DNA from: Planctomycetaceae bacterium
GTDB taxonomy: Bacteria; Planctomycetota; Planctomycetia; Planctomycetales; Planctomycetaceae
DNA length: 64,000 nucleotides
Assembly: GCA_019636285.1 (NCBI GenBank)
Contig: JAHBXV010000007.1
Location: forward strand, 114,555 to 178,554
Direction of reading: 5' to 3'
Under the pieces are notes generated by a model, which saw only the letters and a program-made list of their open reading frames with translations, did not search any database and had not been told where the DNA came from. Made by a program: the position numbers and the translations under genes. Positions 51,816 through 62,567 of the stretch are shown in pieces; the stretch's first letter is position 1, and every line of letters starts with the position of its first letter.

Positions 51816-51996
51816 GTTGAACCTTTCCAGAAAGAGTCCGCACACCACGTGCGAAATGTTCAGAGAAACAAGGGACGATCCACTCGATCAGTCCCCCCAG
51901 AAATCAAGACCACCAGAAGCAGCGGTTCGTCACGCGGGCACAGGATTCGGCCCTCCATCGAGAACCGACCAGATCAGTTCCGCGCGGCGGAATGCC

Positions 51997-52419
51997 TCAC
52001 GCCAGCCAGCGGCAGAGGGCAATTTGTAGAGAATGGCCTCGAAGAGGCGGCGACCCATCAGCCCGAGCGGTCGACCGTGTCGCAACGACGTCACTGGTCG
52101 TGACCGTTGTCGTGAAGAGAGCAACCGAAGTGCTCGACCCAGCGCGATCCAGCGAATTGGCGGTGGGAACGATGGCCTGAGAGCCATCCGCGAACTCAAT
52201 CCAGCAGCGACAGGGCTCGTTCGAGGCGCCGGTAGACTGCGAATTCGGCTTCTGGTCCGGGACTGCGGACTTTTTGGCCTGACAGCACGAACGTTTTGCA
52301 GTACCAGTTTCGGTCGCGACCGTCGCCGCCAGCCGACGCGTACAACAGCACTCCAGTTCCCAGGCCCATGCCGGAACGAGCGCCAACGCGATCAGGAGGA
52401 GCGAGCCAAGCGCGTGCAT
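51997..52419 (-). CDS. Small exported Cys-rich protein
   Basis: 140 residues. A signal-type helix (ALGSLLLIALALVPAWAWE) is followed by cysteine clusters ECCC, SCC and CRC within the first ~85 residues. The rest is Thr/Ser/Ala-rich, low complexity. No family is recognised. The cysteines suggest metal handling, in keeping with the adjacent YHS-motif protein (181 bases downstream). The ribosome-binding site is weak; an upstream GTG start (52449) is possible. Evidence for expression is moderate. Confidence 0.62.
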   Translation of the reverse strand: MHALGSLLLIALALVPAWAWELECCCTRRLAATVATETGTAKRSCCQAKKSAVPDQKPNSQSTGASNEPCRCWIEFADGSQAIVPTANSLDRAGSSTSVALFTTTVTTSDVVATRSTARADGSPPLRGHSLQIALCRWLA

Positions 52420-52689
52420 CGTCCAATCCGCGAGAGACAGTTTGTCCACCAGAAGATGGTAGGCAATCGGGGAGAGGTGTGCCAGAGCAAAACACAGGCT
52501 GGCAAATCGGACGTCTGGAATTCAGCAACCCAGCTTAACCCCTCGATTCTCGCCCCGCGACAGGTGCATGGCGGTCAACCGGGCTGGTATTCTGGTTGGC
52601 AGCGGCGGAGGCACACCGGGGAGTGCGGCATGCGCCCCGCGGTCTTCCCCTCCATTGGGAAGAGGCGTGAATCGTTCTGGAGGTCTTTT

Positions 52690-54405
52690 GTGCTTGCCGG
52701 TCCGCTCTTTACGCGCGAAGCGCTCACCACGCCACGCCAGTTCAAGCATTACCTGTTTCGGGCCGGGTACCTGGGGGCGTTTTTCGTCCTGATGTACACG
52801 GCGGCCCAGACGACGTTTGGCTTTCAAACCGTCCGGAACCTGGGAGACATCGCCCGCTTCGGCGGCCAGGTCTTTCAGATTCTGTCGTTTGTGCAGCTCA
52901 CGCTGATACTGTTCTTTTCGGTCCTGTTCGCCGCCGGCAATGTCGCCATCGAGAAGGATCGCCGGACGCTGATCCTGCTCCTGATGACCGATCTGCCCAA
53001 TCGCGAACTGGTGCTGGGAAAACTGCTGGGCAGCCTCCTTCTGCCGGGCGTCCTCATCACGATTTCGCTCCCGGCGTTCCTCATGGTGGCGCTCATGGGA
53101 GGCGTGGGTTTCGACCAGTTATGGGCCAGCCTGGGGACTTGCGCCGCTGTGGGATTGGCGGCGGGCTGCTGGGGAACCCTCGTCGCGTTCTGGCGTGAAA
53201 AGACCTTTCAGACGCTGGCGATCAGCCTGCTGGGGTTGGTGTTCTGGCTGGGCCTTGTGGAAGTGGTCGGTTGGATGACCGCCGAGACCGCGTTTGGTTC
53301 GTGGGCGGCGGCCCTCAATCCCTTCCGGGTCTTGTGGGGAATCCTGTCCCCATTTGATAGTGGCACAGCCAGCCCCGTCATTTGCGGGCTGGAGTACACG
53401 GCCCTGTCGCTCATCCTGGTGCTGGTAACGATCAGTCGCCTGCGGGTCTGGAATCCTTCGCGAGGGGTCTATGAGGCGACCTCGACCATTGAAACGGGCG
53501 AGAAGACCACCGTCCGCACTCGCGAGCCGCGCACCGTCTGGGAATTGCCGATTCTCTGGCGGGAAATGCGCACGCGCGCCTACGGACGGCGTGCCATCCT
53601 CATCAAGGGGGCCTACCTGCTGTTCGCGGCCGTCGCGATCGGCTCGCAGGTAGTCGTGGAGCCATCCACCGATCTGATTTTGGGAATGTTGCCGCCAGCC
53701 GGTTTCCTGTTCGCCGGGTTGTCGCTGCTCTGCTTCCTGATGGTCAACACGCAAGCCGTGACGGCCTTGACCAGCGAGCGCGACGCGAACACGTTGGAAC
53801 TGTTGCTGGTGACCGAAGTCACAGCGAGCGAGTTCACCTGGGGAAAACTGCTGGGCGTCTTGTACAACAGCAAGGAACTCATCGCGGTTCCGTTGTTGTG
53901 GCTGGGTTGGCTGGTCGCCAGCGGGTTCTGTCCGGTCGATCACGCGATTTTCGTGCTGATTGGATTCCTCACGCTGACGTTCTTCTCCGCGATGCTCGGC
54001 TTGCACGCCGGGTTGACCTACCACAATTCCCGACAGGCGATCGGCAGCAGCCTGGGGACGATTTTCTTCCTGTTCATCGGCATCTTCGTCTGCATGATTC
54101 TGATCCTGCAGGCGCGGGCTTCGTTTGCCCTGCAATTGCCGAGTTTTCTGGTTTTCATTCTCGGCGGTGCCATCGCCCTGATTGGCGCGCTGGCTCAGCG
54201 GAATCAGGCGCCCGCCTTGTACTTGGCTTCGTCGATTCTGCCGTTCGCCACGTTCTATGCCATCACCACGTTTCTCCTGGGGCAGATGTTTGAAGTCTGC
54301 GTCGCGGTGACGGCTGCCTATGGATTCACGATCATCGCCATGTTGATACCGGCGGTCAGCGAATTCGACGTCGCATTGAGCGAAGGTTCGGCTAATCGGG
54401 GCTGA
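52690..54405 (+). CDS. ABC-2-type transporter permease-like membrane protein
   Basis: 571 residues. Start GTG 52690 is fixed by GGAGG six bases upstream (52679-52683). The protein has about twelve membrane segments in two halves; a typical ABC-2 permease has six. Hallmark: GPLFTREALTTPRQFKHYLFRAGYLGAFFVLMY near the N-terminus. Repeats of the ABC-2 pattern are VAIEKDRRTLILLLMTDLPNRELVLGKLLGSLL and ALTSERDANTLELLLVTEVTASEFTWGKLLG, one in each half, so this is a fusion of two permease units. The matching ATPase is not adjacent. The downstream gene encodes a c-type cytochrome (78 bases after the stop) and an importer-type ATPase follows that. Confidence 0.85.
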   Translation: MLAGPLFTREALTTPRQFKHYLFRAGYLGAFFVLMYTAAQTTFGFQTVRNLGDIARFGGQVFQILSFVQLTLILFFSVLFAAGNVAIEKDRRTLILLLMTDLPNRELVLGKLLGSLLLPGVLITISLPAFLMVALMGGVGFDQLWASLGTCAAVGLAAGCWGTLVAFWREKTFQTLAISLLGLVFWLGLVEVVGWMTAETAFGSWAAALNPFRVLWGILSPFDSGTASPVICGLEYTALSLILVLVTISRLRVWNPSRGVYEATSTIETGEKTTVRTREPRTVWELPILWREMRTRAYGRRAILIKGAYLLFAAVAIGSQVVVEPSTDLILGMLPPAGFLFAGLSLLCFLMVNTQAVTALTSERDANTLELLLVTEVTASEFTWGKLLGVLYNSKELIAVPLLWLGWLVASGFCPVDHAIFVLIGFLTLTFFSAMLGLHAGLTYHNSRQAIGSSLGTIFFLFIGIFVCMILILQARASFALQLPSFLVFILGGAIALIGALAQRNQAPALYLASSILPFATFYAITTFLLGQMFEVCVAVTAAYGFTIIAMLIPAVSEFDVALSEGSANRG

Positions 54406-54482
54406 CGCAAGACTCGATGTGTTGCGGGGCTCGCGAACTTGCCGGTTTTCCGTCACGAATTTCCAACAGGAGTTGTTGCATC

Positions 54483-55226
54483 ATGAGGTCTCTGCTTCGC
54501 CCCCTGGTTCTGGCTGTCGCTGCATCTTGTGCGCTGACCAATCTGGCATCGGCTGCCGATTCGCTGAAAGTCGCCGATGTCGTTTCCGCTGCCGATCTCA
54601 AGGCGATGATCGCCGATGCGGTGTCGGGACTTGAGAAGCTCGTCGCTGATGAAAAGGCCTTCGCCGAGGCCGATACGCGCGTCAGGAATTCCGCGAGCGT
54701 GCTGGCTGCGTTTGCTCAGGCTGCTTCGGAACTTGAAGGCGCATCGCTGTCGCCGGAAGCGGCCCGCACCTTGCGGCAGGCGGCTCAAGACTTGGCCGCT
54801 GCCAAGGAATTTGGCCCCGCGAAGGCAGCCTTCGATCGCGTCGTGAAAGCCGCGAATGGCGAAGCCGCCGCTGAACCGCCGGCTGCCATTGAGTGGGGCA
54901 AGGTCGCCCGCATGCATCCCTCGATGGAAGAGATGGAACAGCGTGCCACGAAGTTGCGCCGTTCGCTCAAGCGAATTCGCCGTCCCGAGGAAGATGCACA
55001 AATGGCGGCAAGCATAGGCATCCTGGGACTGGTCACCTATGGCGATACTCACGAAGTGAAAGACCCGGCCGATCTGCCCCAATGGCAGGCGTGGGCGGTC
55101 GAACTGCAGGAAGGGATGGCAAAGACCGCCGCCGCGATTCGCGAGAAGGATGCCGCCGCAGCGACGGGGCACTTCGAAGCCGCGATGAAGTCGTGCGAAA
55201 AGTGCCACGAGAAGTTCCAGGACTGA
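54483..55226 (+). CDS. Cytochrome c-prime-like exported protein
   Basis: 247 residues. The signal peptide is RPLVLAVAASCALTNLASAA. A mostly helical protein, it ends with CEKCHEKF (CxxCH), the haem c attachment site at the very C-terminus, as in cytochrome c' and related four-helix haem proteins. The N-terminal half (LEKLVADEKAFAEADTRVRNSASVLAAF) is helical and could be the first helix pair; total length is almost double that of a classical c' domain. ATG 54483 is preceded by AGGAG about ten bases away. A role in electron transfer or gas binding is possible but unproven. Confidence 0.8.
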   Translation: MRSLLRPLVLAVAASCALTNLASAADSLKVADVVSAADLKAMIADAVSGLEKLVADEKAFAEADTRVRNSASVLAAFAQAASELEGASLSPEAARTLRQAAQDLAAAKEFGPAKAAFDRVVKAANGEAAAEPPAAIEWGKVARMHPSMEEMEQRATKLRRSLKRIRRPEEDAQMAASIGILGLVTYGDTHEVKDPADLPQWQAWAVELQEGMAKTAAAIREKDAAAATGHFEAAMKSCEKCHEKFQD

Positions 55227-55251
55227 TTCGGGCTGACGGAGACTGTCGGCG

Positions 55252-56730
55252 ATGGCGCTCTTGGAAGTTCGCGACGTTTCGAAGCGATTCGGCGGAACTC
55301 AGGCCCTGGAACGGGTCTCGCTGCGCGCGGAAGCGGGCCGCGTGCTGGCACTGATCGGCGAAAACGGCGCGGGCAAAAGCACGCTGATGAAAATCCTCAG
55401 CGGCGCGCACGCGCCAGACGGCGGCGAAATGGTGTTCGCGGGGCACCCCTACCGGCCCGATGGTCCGCATGCGGCCCGGCTGGCGGGGGTCGCCATGATC
55501 TACCAGGAACTGAACCTGGCCCCCGACCTGTCAGTCGAAGACAACATCATGCTCGGGAGCGAGCGGTCGCGCTGGGGCTGCCTCCGACGCGGCGAGCAGA
55601 GCCCGCTGGTTCGTCAGGCGCTCGACCGGCTGGGGCATCCCGATCTTGATCCCACCCGCCCCGTTCGCGAACTCTCGATTGCCGCCCAGCAACTGGTCGA
55701 GGTTGCTCGAGCGCTGGTGCAGGACGCGAAGCTGATTGTCTTCGATGAACCGACCAGCTCGCTCACGCATGCCGATTGCAAGCGGCTGTTCGACGTCATC
55801 CGCAGGCTGAAAGCCGATGGGCGGGCAGTCATCTACATCAGCCACTTTCTCGAAGAAGTCCGCGAAATCTGCGACGACTTCGCCGTCCTGCGGGATGGGC
55901 GATCGGTCGGAGCCGGTCAACTCGCGGGCGTGAGCGAAGACCAGATCGTCGCCCTGATGGTCGGTCGATCGGTCGACGATCTGTTTCCGCGCGTGCCACA
56001 TACCGTGGGCGAGCCGATCCTCTCGGTTTCCGGATTGTGGGGAGCCAAGGCACCGCAAGACGCGAGTTTTGAACTCCGCCGTGGAGAGATTCTGGGCCTC
56101 GCGGGTCTCGTCGGCGCGGGACGGACCGAATTGTCGCGCTGCCTGGCGGGACTCGACCCGGTTCGCAGAGGGAAAGTGACCATTCGCGGCCAGATCACGC
56201 GTCAGACGCCCGCCGCCCGCGGTCGCGCGGGTATTGGCATGGTCTCCGAAGATCGCAAGCGGGAAGGACTCGCCCAGTCACGATCAATCGCCGACAATCT
56301 GACCTACAGCAGCATGCAACCCTATCAGACCTGGGGCTGGTTGCGGCTGGACCGCCGCCGCGCGGCTGTACAACAGTGGATGGAGCGCATGCAGGTGAAG
56401 GCCGCCTCTGCCGAGCAGCCCGTGGGCGAACTCTCCGGGGGCAATCAACAAAAAGTGGCCATCGCGCGGGTTCTGCATCAACAGGCCGATGTGCTCTTGC
56501 TGGACGAGCCGACGCGCGGCATCGATGTTGGCACCAAGTCCGAGATCTATCGTCTGATGGGCGAACTCGCGGCCCAGGGGAAAGCCATTTTATTTGTCAG
56601 CTCCTATCTGACCGAACTGCTCGCGGTGTGCGATCGGATTGGCGTGATGAACCGCGGCCGGCTGCGCGAAATTCGACCTGCTTCCGAGTGGACCGAAGAA
56701 TCAATCATGAACGTTGCCGTCAGCGGATGA
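55252..56730 (+). CDS. Sugar-type ABC importer ATPase, duplicated (RbsA/MglA-like)
   Basis: 492 residues, two nucleotide-binding domains in one chain. Domain 1 has Walker A GENGAGKSTLMKIL, the RELSIAAQQLVEVARAL signature region and LIVFDEPTSSLTHADCKRL. Domain 2 has VGAGRTELSRCLAGLD (degenerate Walker A, as in the family), LSGGNQQKVAIARVLHQQADVLLLDEPTRGIDVGTKSEIY and VSSYLTELLAVCD. This matches RbsA/XylG-type importers. The genes usually beside it, an RbsC-type permease and a periplasmic sugar-binding protein, are not in this window on either side. It is an orphan or lies at the end of a split operon. It starts 25 bases after the cytochrome gene. Confidence 0.93.
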   Translation: MALLEVRDVSKRFGGTQALERVSLRAEAGRVLALIGENGAGKSTLMKILSGAHAPDGGEMVFAGHPYRPDGPHAARLAGVAMIYQELNLAPDLSVEDNIMLGSERSRWGCLRRGEQSPLVRQALDRLGHPDLDPTRPVRELSIAAQQLVEVARALVQDAKLIVFDEPTSSLTHADCKRLFDVIRRLKADGRAVIYISHFLEEVREICDDFAVLRDGRSVGAGQLAGVSEDQIVALMVGRSVDDLFPRVPHTVGEPILSVSGLWGAKAPQDASFELRRGEILGLAGLVGAGRTELSRCLAGLDPVRRGKVTIRGQITRQTPAARGRAGIGMVSEDRKREGLAQSRSIADNLTYSSMQPYQTWGWLRLDRRRAAVQQWMERMQVKAASAEQPVGELSGGNQQKVAIARVLHQQADVLLLDEPTRGIDVGTKSEIYRLMGELAAQGKAILFVSSYLTELLAVCDRIGVMNRGRLREIRPASEWTEESIMNVAVSG

Positions 56731-56814
56731 CAATCTATAACGGCTTGAGCTGTTCCCGACTCGCTTCCGAGTGGAGTCTGGAAACAAAGAACGATGTTCG
56801 ACGAAGTATCACAA

Positions 56815-56897
56815 GGGTGGCACGCCCTGACGGCTTTGCGGAAGGGCGTGGGATACAATCTTCGCCACGCCCTTCGAGGACTCAGGGCGTGCCACCC
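56815..56897. repeat. 83-bp inverted-repeat element, GGGTGGCACGCCC type
   Basis: 16-bp perfect terminal arms GGGTGGCACGCCCTGA (56815-56830) and TCAGGGCGTGCCACCC (56882-56897). An inner inverted repeat AAGGGCGTGG/CCACGCCCTT spans about 56842-56874. It lies between the ABC ATPase and GspF/PilC-like genes. Confidence 0.82.
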
Positions 56898-56956
56898 AAT
56901 GGATGCTTAGAACTTTAACCTAGCAGTAGCAGTACTATCCGGGCCGGTGGGAAGCG

Positions 56957-58018
56957 ATGTTTCCATTCAACTCGCAGATCTCGTGGAAGTCGCTGGCGGC
57001 GTTTTGCCGTTCGCTGGGGACGATGCTCCATTCCGGAGTTGACCTGCTGCGGGCGCTGAAGGTCGCCGGGCAGCAGTCAGCCGACCCCAAGCTGTCGCGG
57101 GCCGCGACCGAGGTCATCAGCGATGTCAAAGCTGGCTCCGACCTGACGCACGCCCTGCGTGAGCAGAGTGACCGCTTTCCGGAACTGACGATCGACATGC
57201 TGTCGGTGGCAGAACAAACGGGAGCGATGCCGGAAGTTCTGGCCGCCCTCGCGAATCACTACGACAACCTGATTCGCTTGCGAAAGACGTTCCTGGGGCA
57301 GATTGCGTGGCCCGTCTTTCAGTTGCTCGCCGCGATTTTCATTGTCGCCGCGCTCCTGGTCATTCTGGGATGGGTCGCAGACCTGGGTCAGGGGGAACCT
57401 CTCGACTTCTTATTTGGTCTTAAAGGAGTGTCCGGAGCCGTGACCTGGCTGACCGGCTGGGCGATTCTGGCAGTCAGCCTGTGGCTGGGCTACGGACTGG
57501 CCACGCGCGGGCTGGTCGGAAAGACGATGGTCCATCGTTTCTTGATGCGGGTGCCGGTGGTCGGCGGGTGCCTGCGGGACTTCGCGATTGCCCGCTTCGC
57601 CTGGGCCTATGCCCTGACCCAGCAGGCGGGCATGACCGTCCCGGACAGTCTTGATGCCAGCCTGCGAGCCACCGCCAACGGGGCGTTCATCGCCGAGGCC
57701 CCGCGAATGATCGGTCTCATCAAGCAGGGAGAAGACCTGACGACTGCCATCGCGACCTCGGGATTGTTTCCCAACGAAGTGCTGGAACTGGTACGCGTCG
57801 GCGAAGCGACGGGGACCGTCCCCGAAGCGCTCGAACACCTGAGCCCGGAGCTCGAAGCCCGCGCCCGCCGTAGTCTCGACGCCCTGACCGCCATGCTCGG
57901 CATTGTCATCTGGGCCATGGTGGCGATGGTCATCATCTTCCTCGTCTTCCGAGTGGCGATGATCTACATCGGCATGCTCAACGACGCCGCGACCGGCGCG
58001 ATGAACGGTACGATCTGA
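56957..58018 (+). CDS. Type II secretion / type IV pilus inner-membrane platform protein (GspF/PilC)
   Basis: 353 residues. Two T2SSF domains: LAAFCRSLGTMLHSGVDLLRALKVA (first) and FAWAYALTQQAGMTVPDSLDASL (second). The family's membrane helices follow (AWPVFQLLAAIFIVAALLVILGW; IVIWAMVAMVIIFLVFRVAMIYIGML). Gly/Glu pairs such as AEQTGAMPEVLAAL and GEATGTVPEALEHL are typical. Slightly shorter than the usual ~400 residues because the N-terminal extension is reduced. GGGAAG lies just upstream of ATG 56957. No other secretion gene is nearby. It might serve pseudopilins such as the DUF1559 protein, an inference only. Confidence 0.92.
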   Translation: MFPFNSQISWKSLAAFCRSLGTMLHSGVDLLRALKVAGQQSADPKLSRAATEVISDVKAGSDLTHALREQSDRFPELTIDMLSVAEQTGAMPEVLAALANHYDNLIRLRKTFLGQIAWPVFQLLAAIFIVAALLVILGWVADLGQGEPLDFLFGLKGVSGAVTWLTGWAILAVSLWLGYGLATRGLVGKTMVHRFLMRVPVVGGCLRDFAIARFAWAYALTQQAGMTVPDSLDASLRATANGAFIAEAPRMIGLIKQGEDLTTAIATSGLFPNEVLELVRVGEATGTVPEALEHLSPELEARARRSLDALTAMLGIVIWAMVAMVIIFLVFRVAMIYIGMLNDAATGAMNGTI

Positions 58019-58587
58019 TGAAAAGTCGCGAGAGATCCAAGAATTCCCCGTCTTTCGCGACCCTCTCTCCGTCCGGCCGTCTCCCCCCGTCTCCAGTCAC
58101 CCCTTCCGCGGCGTGATCGTTTGGCCGCGCCGCGGTCCTTGTCCCCTTCCGCCGTCACACCTAGAATAACCGGCGTAGACGAATGTCGAGTTCGGCATCG
58201 GGTTTCCGTGACGAAGCCGCCATTTGGGAAAGGAGTCGGGGAAACAGTCTCGGAAGAGAAAGAATCGGCGAATTTGGGTCGGGTTCCATCCTTCCCCTTC
58301 TGGTCGAATGAACTACGATTTCGATGCTTCCCAGGAGGGACGAACCGCTTTCCGGGCAATTTCGGAGGGCGGGATTTGTGGTTTGAGACGGTTTGACGGA
58401 ATTTGCCGAATCGAAGTAGGTATCATCGCGAGGTTGGAGACGGAGAACCGTCGCGAGTCGGAATGTCGAGAAACCAAAACAGTCGGCCGACGGTTGCTCC
58501 GTGGGGAGCCCTGTTTCGCCGCACGCGGTCGGGAGGATTCCGGGCCGTGACAACTCGGTCGAAATGACCGAAGAGAGGGAGTGGTTC
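58019..58587. other. 569-bp leader of clpC
   Basis: No gene is supported. Short open frames do not look like proteins. A possible promoter region includes TTGACG (58393-58398) and TATCAT (58421-58426), but the 22-base spacing is too long for a standard sigma-70 site, so this is only a hint. No CIRCE (HrcA) or CtsR operator was recognised. The clpC ribosome-binding site GAGGGAG is at the right end. Confidence 0.45.
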
Positions 58588-61122
<2,535 letters not shown>

Positions 61123-61147
61123 TCGGGACTCGGCCTGGAAAACAGAA

Positions 61148-61182
61148 AAGCCCGGAGAGGTAACTCTCCGGGCTTTTTTTTT
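61148..61182 (+). terminator. Intrinsic terminator after clpC
   Basis: Arms AAGCCCGGAGAG and CTCTCCGGGCTT with a GTAA loop (61148-61175), followed by nine T's. Confidence 0.97.
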
Positions 61183-61208
61183 GTTGCTGACACAATCTCT
61201 GTGCGGCG

Positions 61209-61781
61209 TTACTTGGCCAGAGCCGTGTCGATCGCCTGGACGACTTCCTTGGCATCGGGCTTGGTACGCGTGGCGAAACGCCCAACCACCTTGCCGTCCT
61301 TGCCGATGACGAACTTCTCGAAGTTCCAGCCGATCGGGCCCGATCCCTTGGGGGCGGCGTCCACGGCGGTCAATTCCTGATAGAGCGGAGCCGCCTGCGG
61401 GCCGTTGACGTCGATCTTCTCGAACAGGTCGAACGTCACGCCGTAGTTCGCCTTGCAGAACTCCTGAATCTCGGCGGCTGAACCCGGTTCCTGCGCGCCG
61501 AACTGGTTGCAGGGGAAGCCGATCACGGCGAAGTCCTTGCCCTTGTATTTCTCCTGGAGGTCTTGCAGTTGTTCGTACTGCGGCGTCGCGCCGCACTTGC
61601 TGGCGACATTCACGACCAGCAGTACCTTGCCTTTGTACTTCTCGGCGAGGTTAACCTGCTTGCCGTCCAGCGTCTTCATCGTCTTGTCGAGCAACCCAGC
61701 CCCCTTCTTGTCTTCCGCCCCAGCCGGGAGCACCAGCAAAGCGGCCAGTCCAGCCGCGACCAAAATCTGTCCGATGCGCAT
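61209..61781 (-). CDS. Glutathione peroxidase-family protein, exported
   Basis: 190 residues. A signal peptide (RIGQILVAAGLAALLVLPAGA) is followed by the GPx fold. The peroxidatic Cys is C63 in NVASKCGATPQYEQL (Cys in place of selenocysteine), with Gln in GFPCNQFGAQEPG (about 93) and Trp-Asn in GPIGWNFEKF. This is the tetrad of GPx enzymes, so it is probably active on hydroperoxides, using thioredoxin-like reductants. Exported location points to envelope peroxide defence. ATG 61781 has GGAGG nine bases upstream. It is convergent with clpC across a 86-base gap. Confidence 0.92.
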   Translation of the reverse strand: MRIGQILVAAGLAALLVLPAGAEDKKGAGLLDKTMKTLDGKQVNLAEKYKGKVLLVVNVASKCGATPQYEQLQDLQEKYKGKDFAVIGFPCNQFGAQEPGSAAEIQEFCKANYGVTFDLFEKIDVNGPQAAPLYQELTAVDAAPKGSGPIGWNFEKFVIGKDGKVVGRFATRTKPDAKEVVQAIDTALAK

Positions 61782-62072
61782 GTGAGTCGTCCTCCGCGAA
61801 CGCCCGCCACACCCCGATTCCCAATGAACCTGGCGATGCGCAGGCGAATGTTGATCCAATATCAGTGTAGTCGTTCGGTGACGGAAGACCAGTCGGTGAC
61901 GGGAGTTTCTCGTCCTACGATTCGGCCGACGGCGGCTCTTCGATACATTTTGAGTGACGTCAGACCGGTATGATCCGAAGATCGGTCAGTATCGTTCCGA
62001 CATTGATAGACACTGATTGGTCACTTAGAGGTTGAAGCGAAGCGCTTGAAGTTAGCAGAAAGCGATTCCCCC

Positions 62073-62489
62073 ATGGCACAATGCGTTCGATGTCCGAAAA
62101 CGGTACCTGACGACGTACTCTACTGCGAGGTCTGCCGTGAAATTGAGATCGCTGAGAATCAGGCCAAATGGAAAGCTCGCGAAGACGCCCGCGGTTCAGA
62201 ACCTGTCGCGCGGCAAAACGTCGTGGAGCCCTTGATCCCGGTTGATGTCTGGGATGAAGACGAACCTATTGGCGCAGAACGCGTACCTGAGATTGCTCCC
62301 GTGACCTTCACGTCCACGAGTCCGGCCAGTACCAGCAACGACGACTCGTTTGTTCAATCACTCTTGATTGGAGGCCTCTCCAATAACTCCCTTTACGGGA
62401 CATTGCTTGGAGGGAATGCCATGGGCGCTATAGTTGGCGATCTCATGGCGGACGGAAAACTCGGACAGGAAAAGAACTCCGGCAAGTAA
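62073..62489 (+). CDS. Zinc-ribbon protein of unknown function
   Basis: 138 residues. The N-terminal zinc ribbon reads CVRC (near residue 4) and CEVC (about 22). The middle part is acidic and Pro-rich (VVEPLIPVDVWDEDEPIG; SPASTSNDDS). The end is Gly-rich and hydrophobic (LLIGGLSNNSLYGTLLGGNAMGAIVGDLMADGKLG), resembling Gly-zipper or 'glycine loop' membrane-insertion segments. No known family is recognised. Codon use is more AT-rich than its neighbours, which may mark transfer. The ribosome-binding site is weak; a TTG nine codons upstream is an alternative. Function unknown. Confidence 0.7.
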   Translation: MAQCVRCPKTVPDDVLYCEVCREIEIAENQAKWKAREDARGSEPVARQNVVEPLIPVDVWDEDEPIGAERVPEIAPVTFTSTSPASTSNDDSFVQSLLIGGLSNNSLYGTLLGGNAMGAIVGDLMADGKLGQEKNSGK

Positions 62490-62528
62490 GCTGCGCGACG
62501 CTCCCGGTTGCTGACGACCGGGGGCGCG

Positions 62529-62553
62529 CAAAACCGGCGATGACATCGCCGGT
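62529..62553 (-). terminator. Intrinsic terminator of dnaB (minus strand)
   Basis: Perfect arms ACCGGCGAT (62533-62541) and ATCGCCGGT (62545-62553) with a three-base loop; on the minus strand the stem is followed by TTTTGCGC. A second hairpin (TCCCGGT...ACCGGGG, 62501-62524) lies next to it and may serve the plus-strand gene. Confidence 0.6.
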
Positions 62554-62567
62554 CTTCCTGATCGCGA

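Noticed and set aside
58393..58426. Sigma-70 promoter for clpC (TTGACG / TATCAT)
   Set aside because: The spacing of 22 bases is outside the functional range, so it is only mentioned as a hint in the leader entry.
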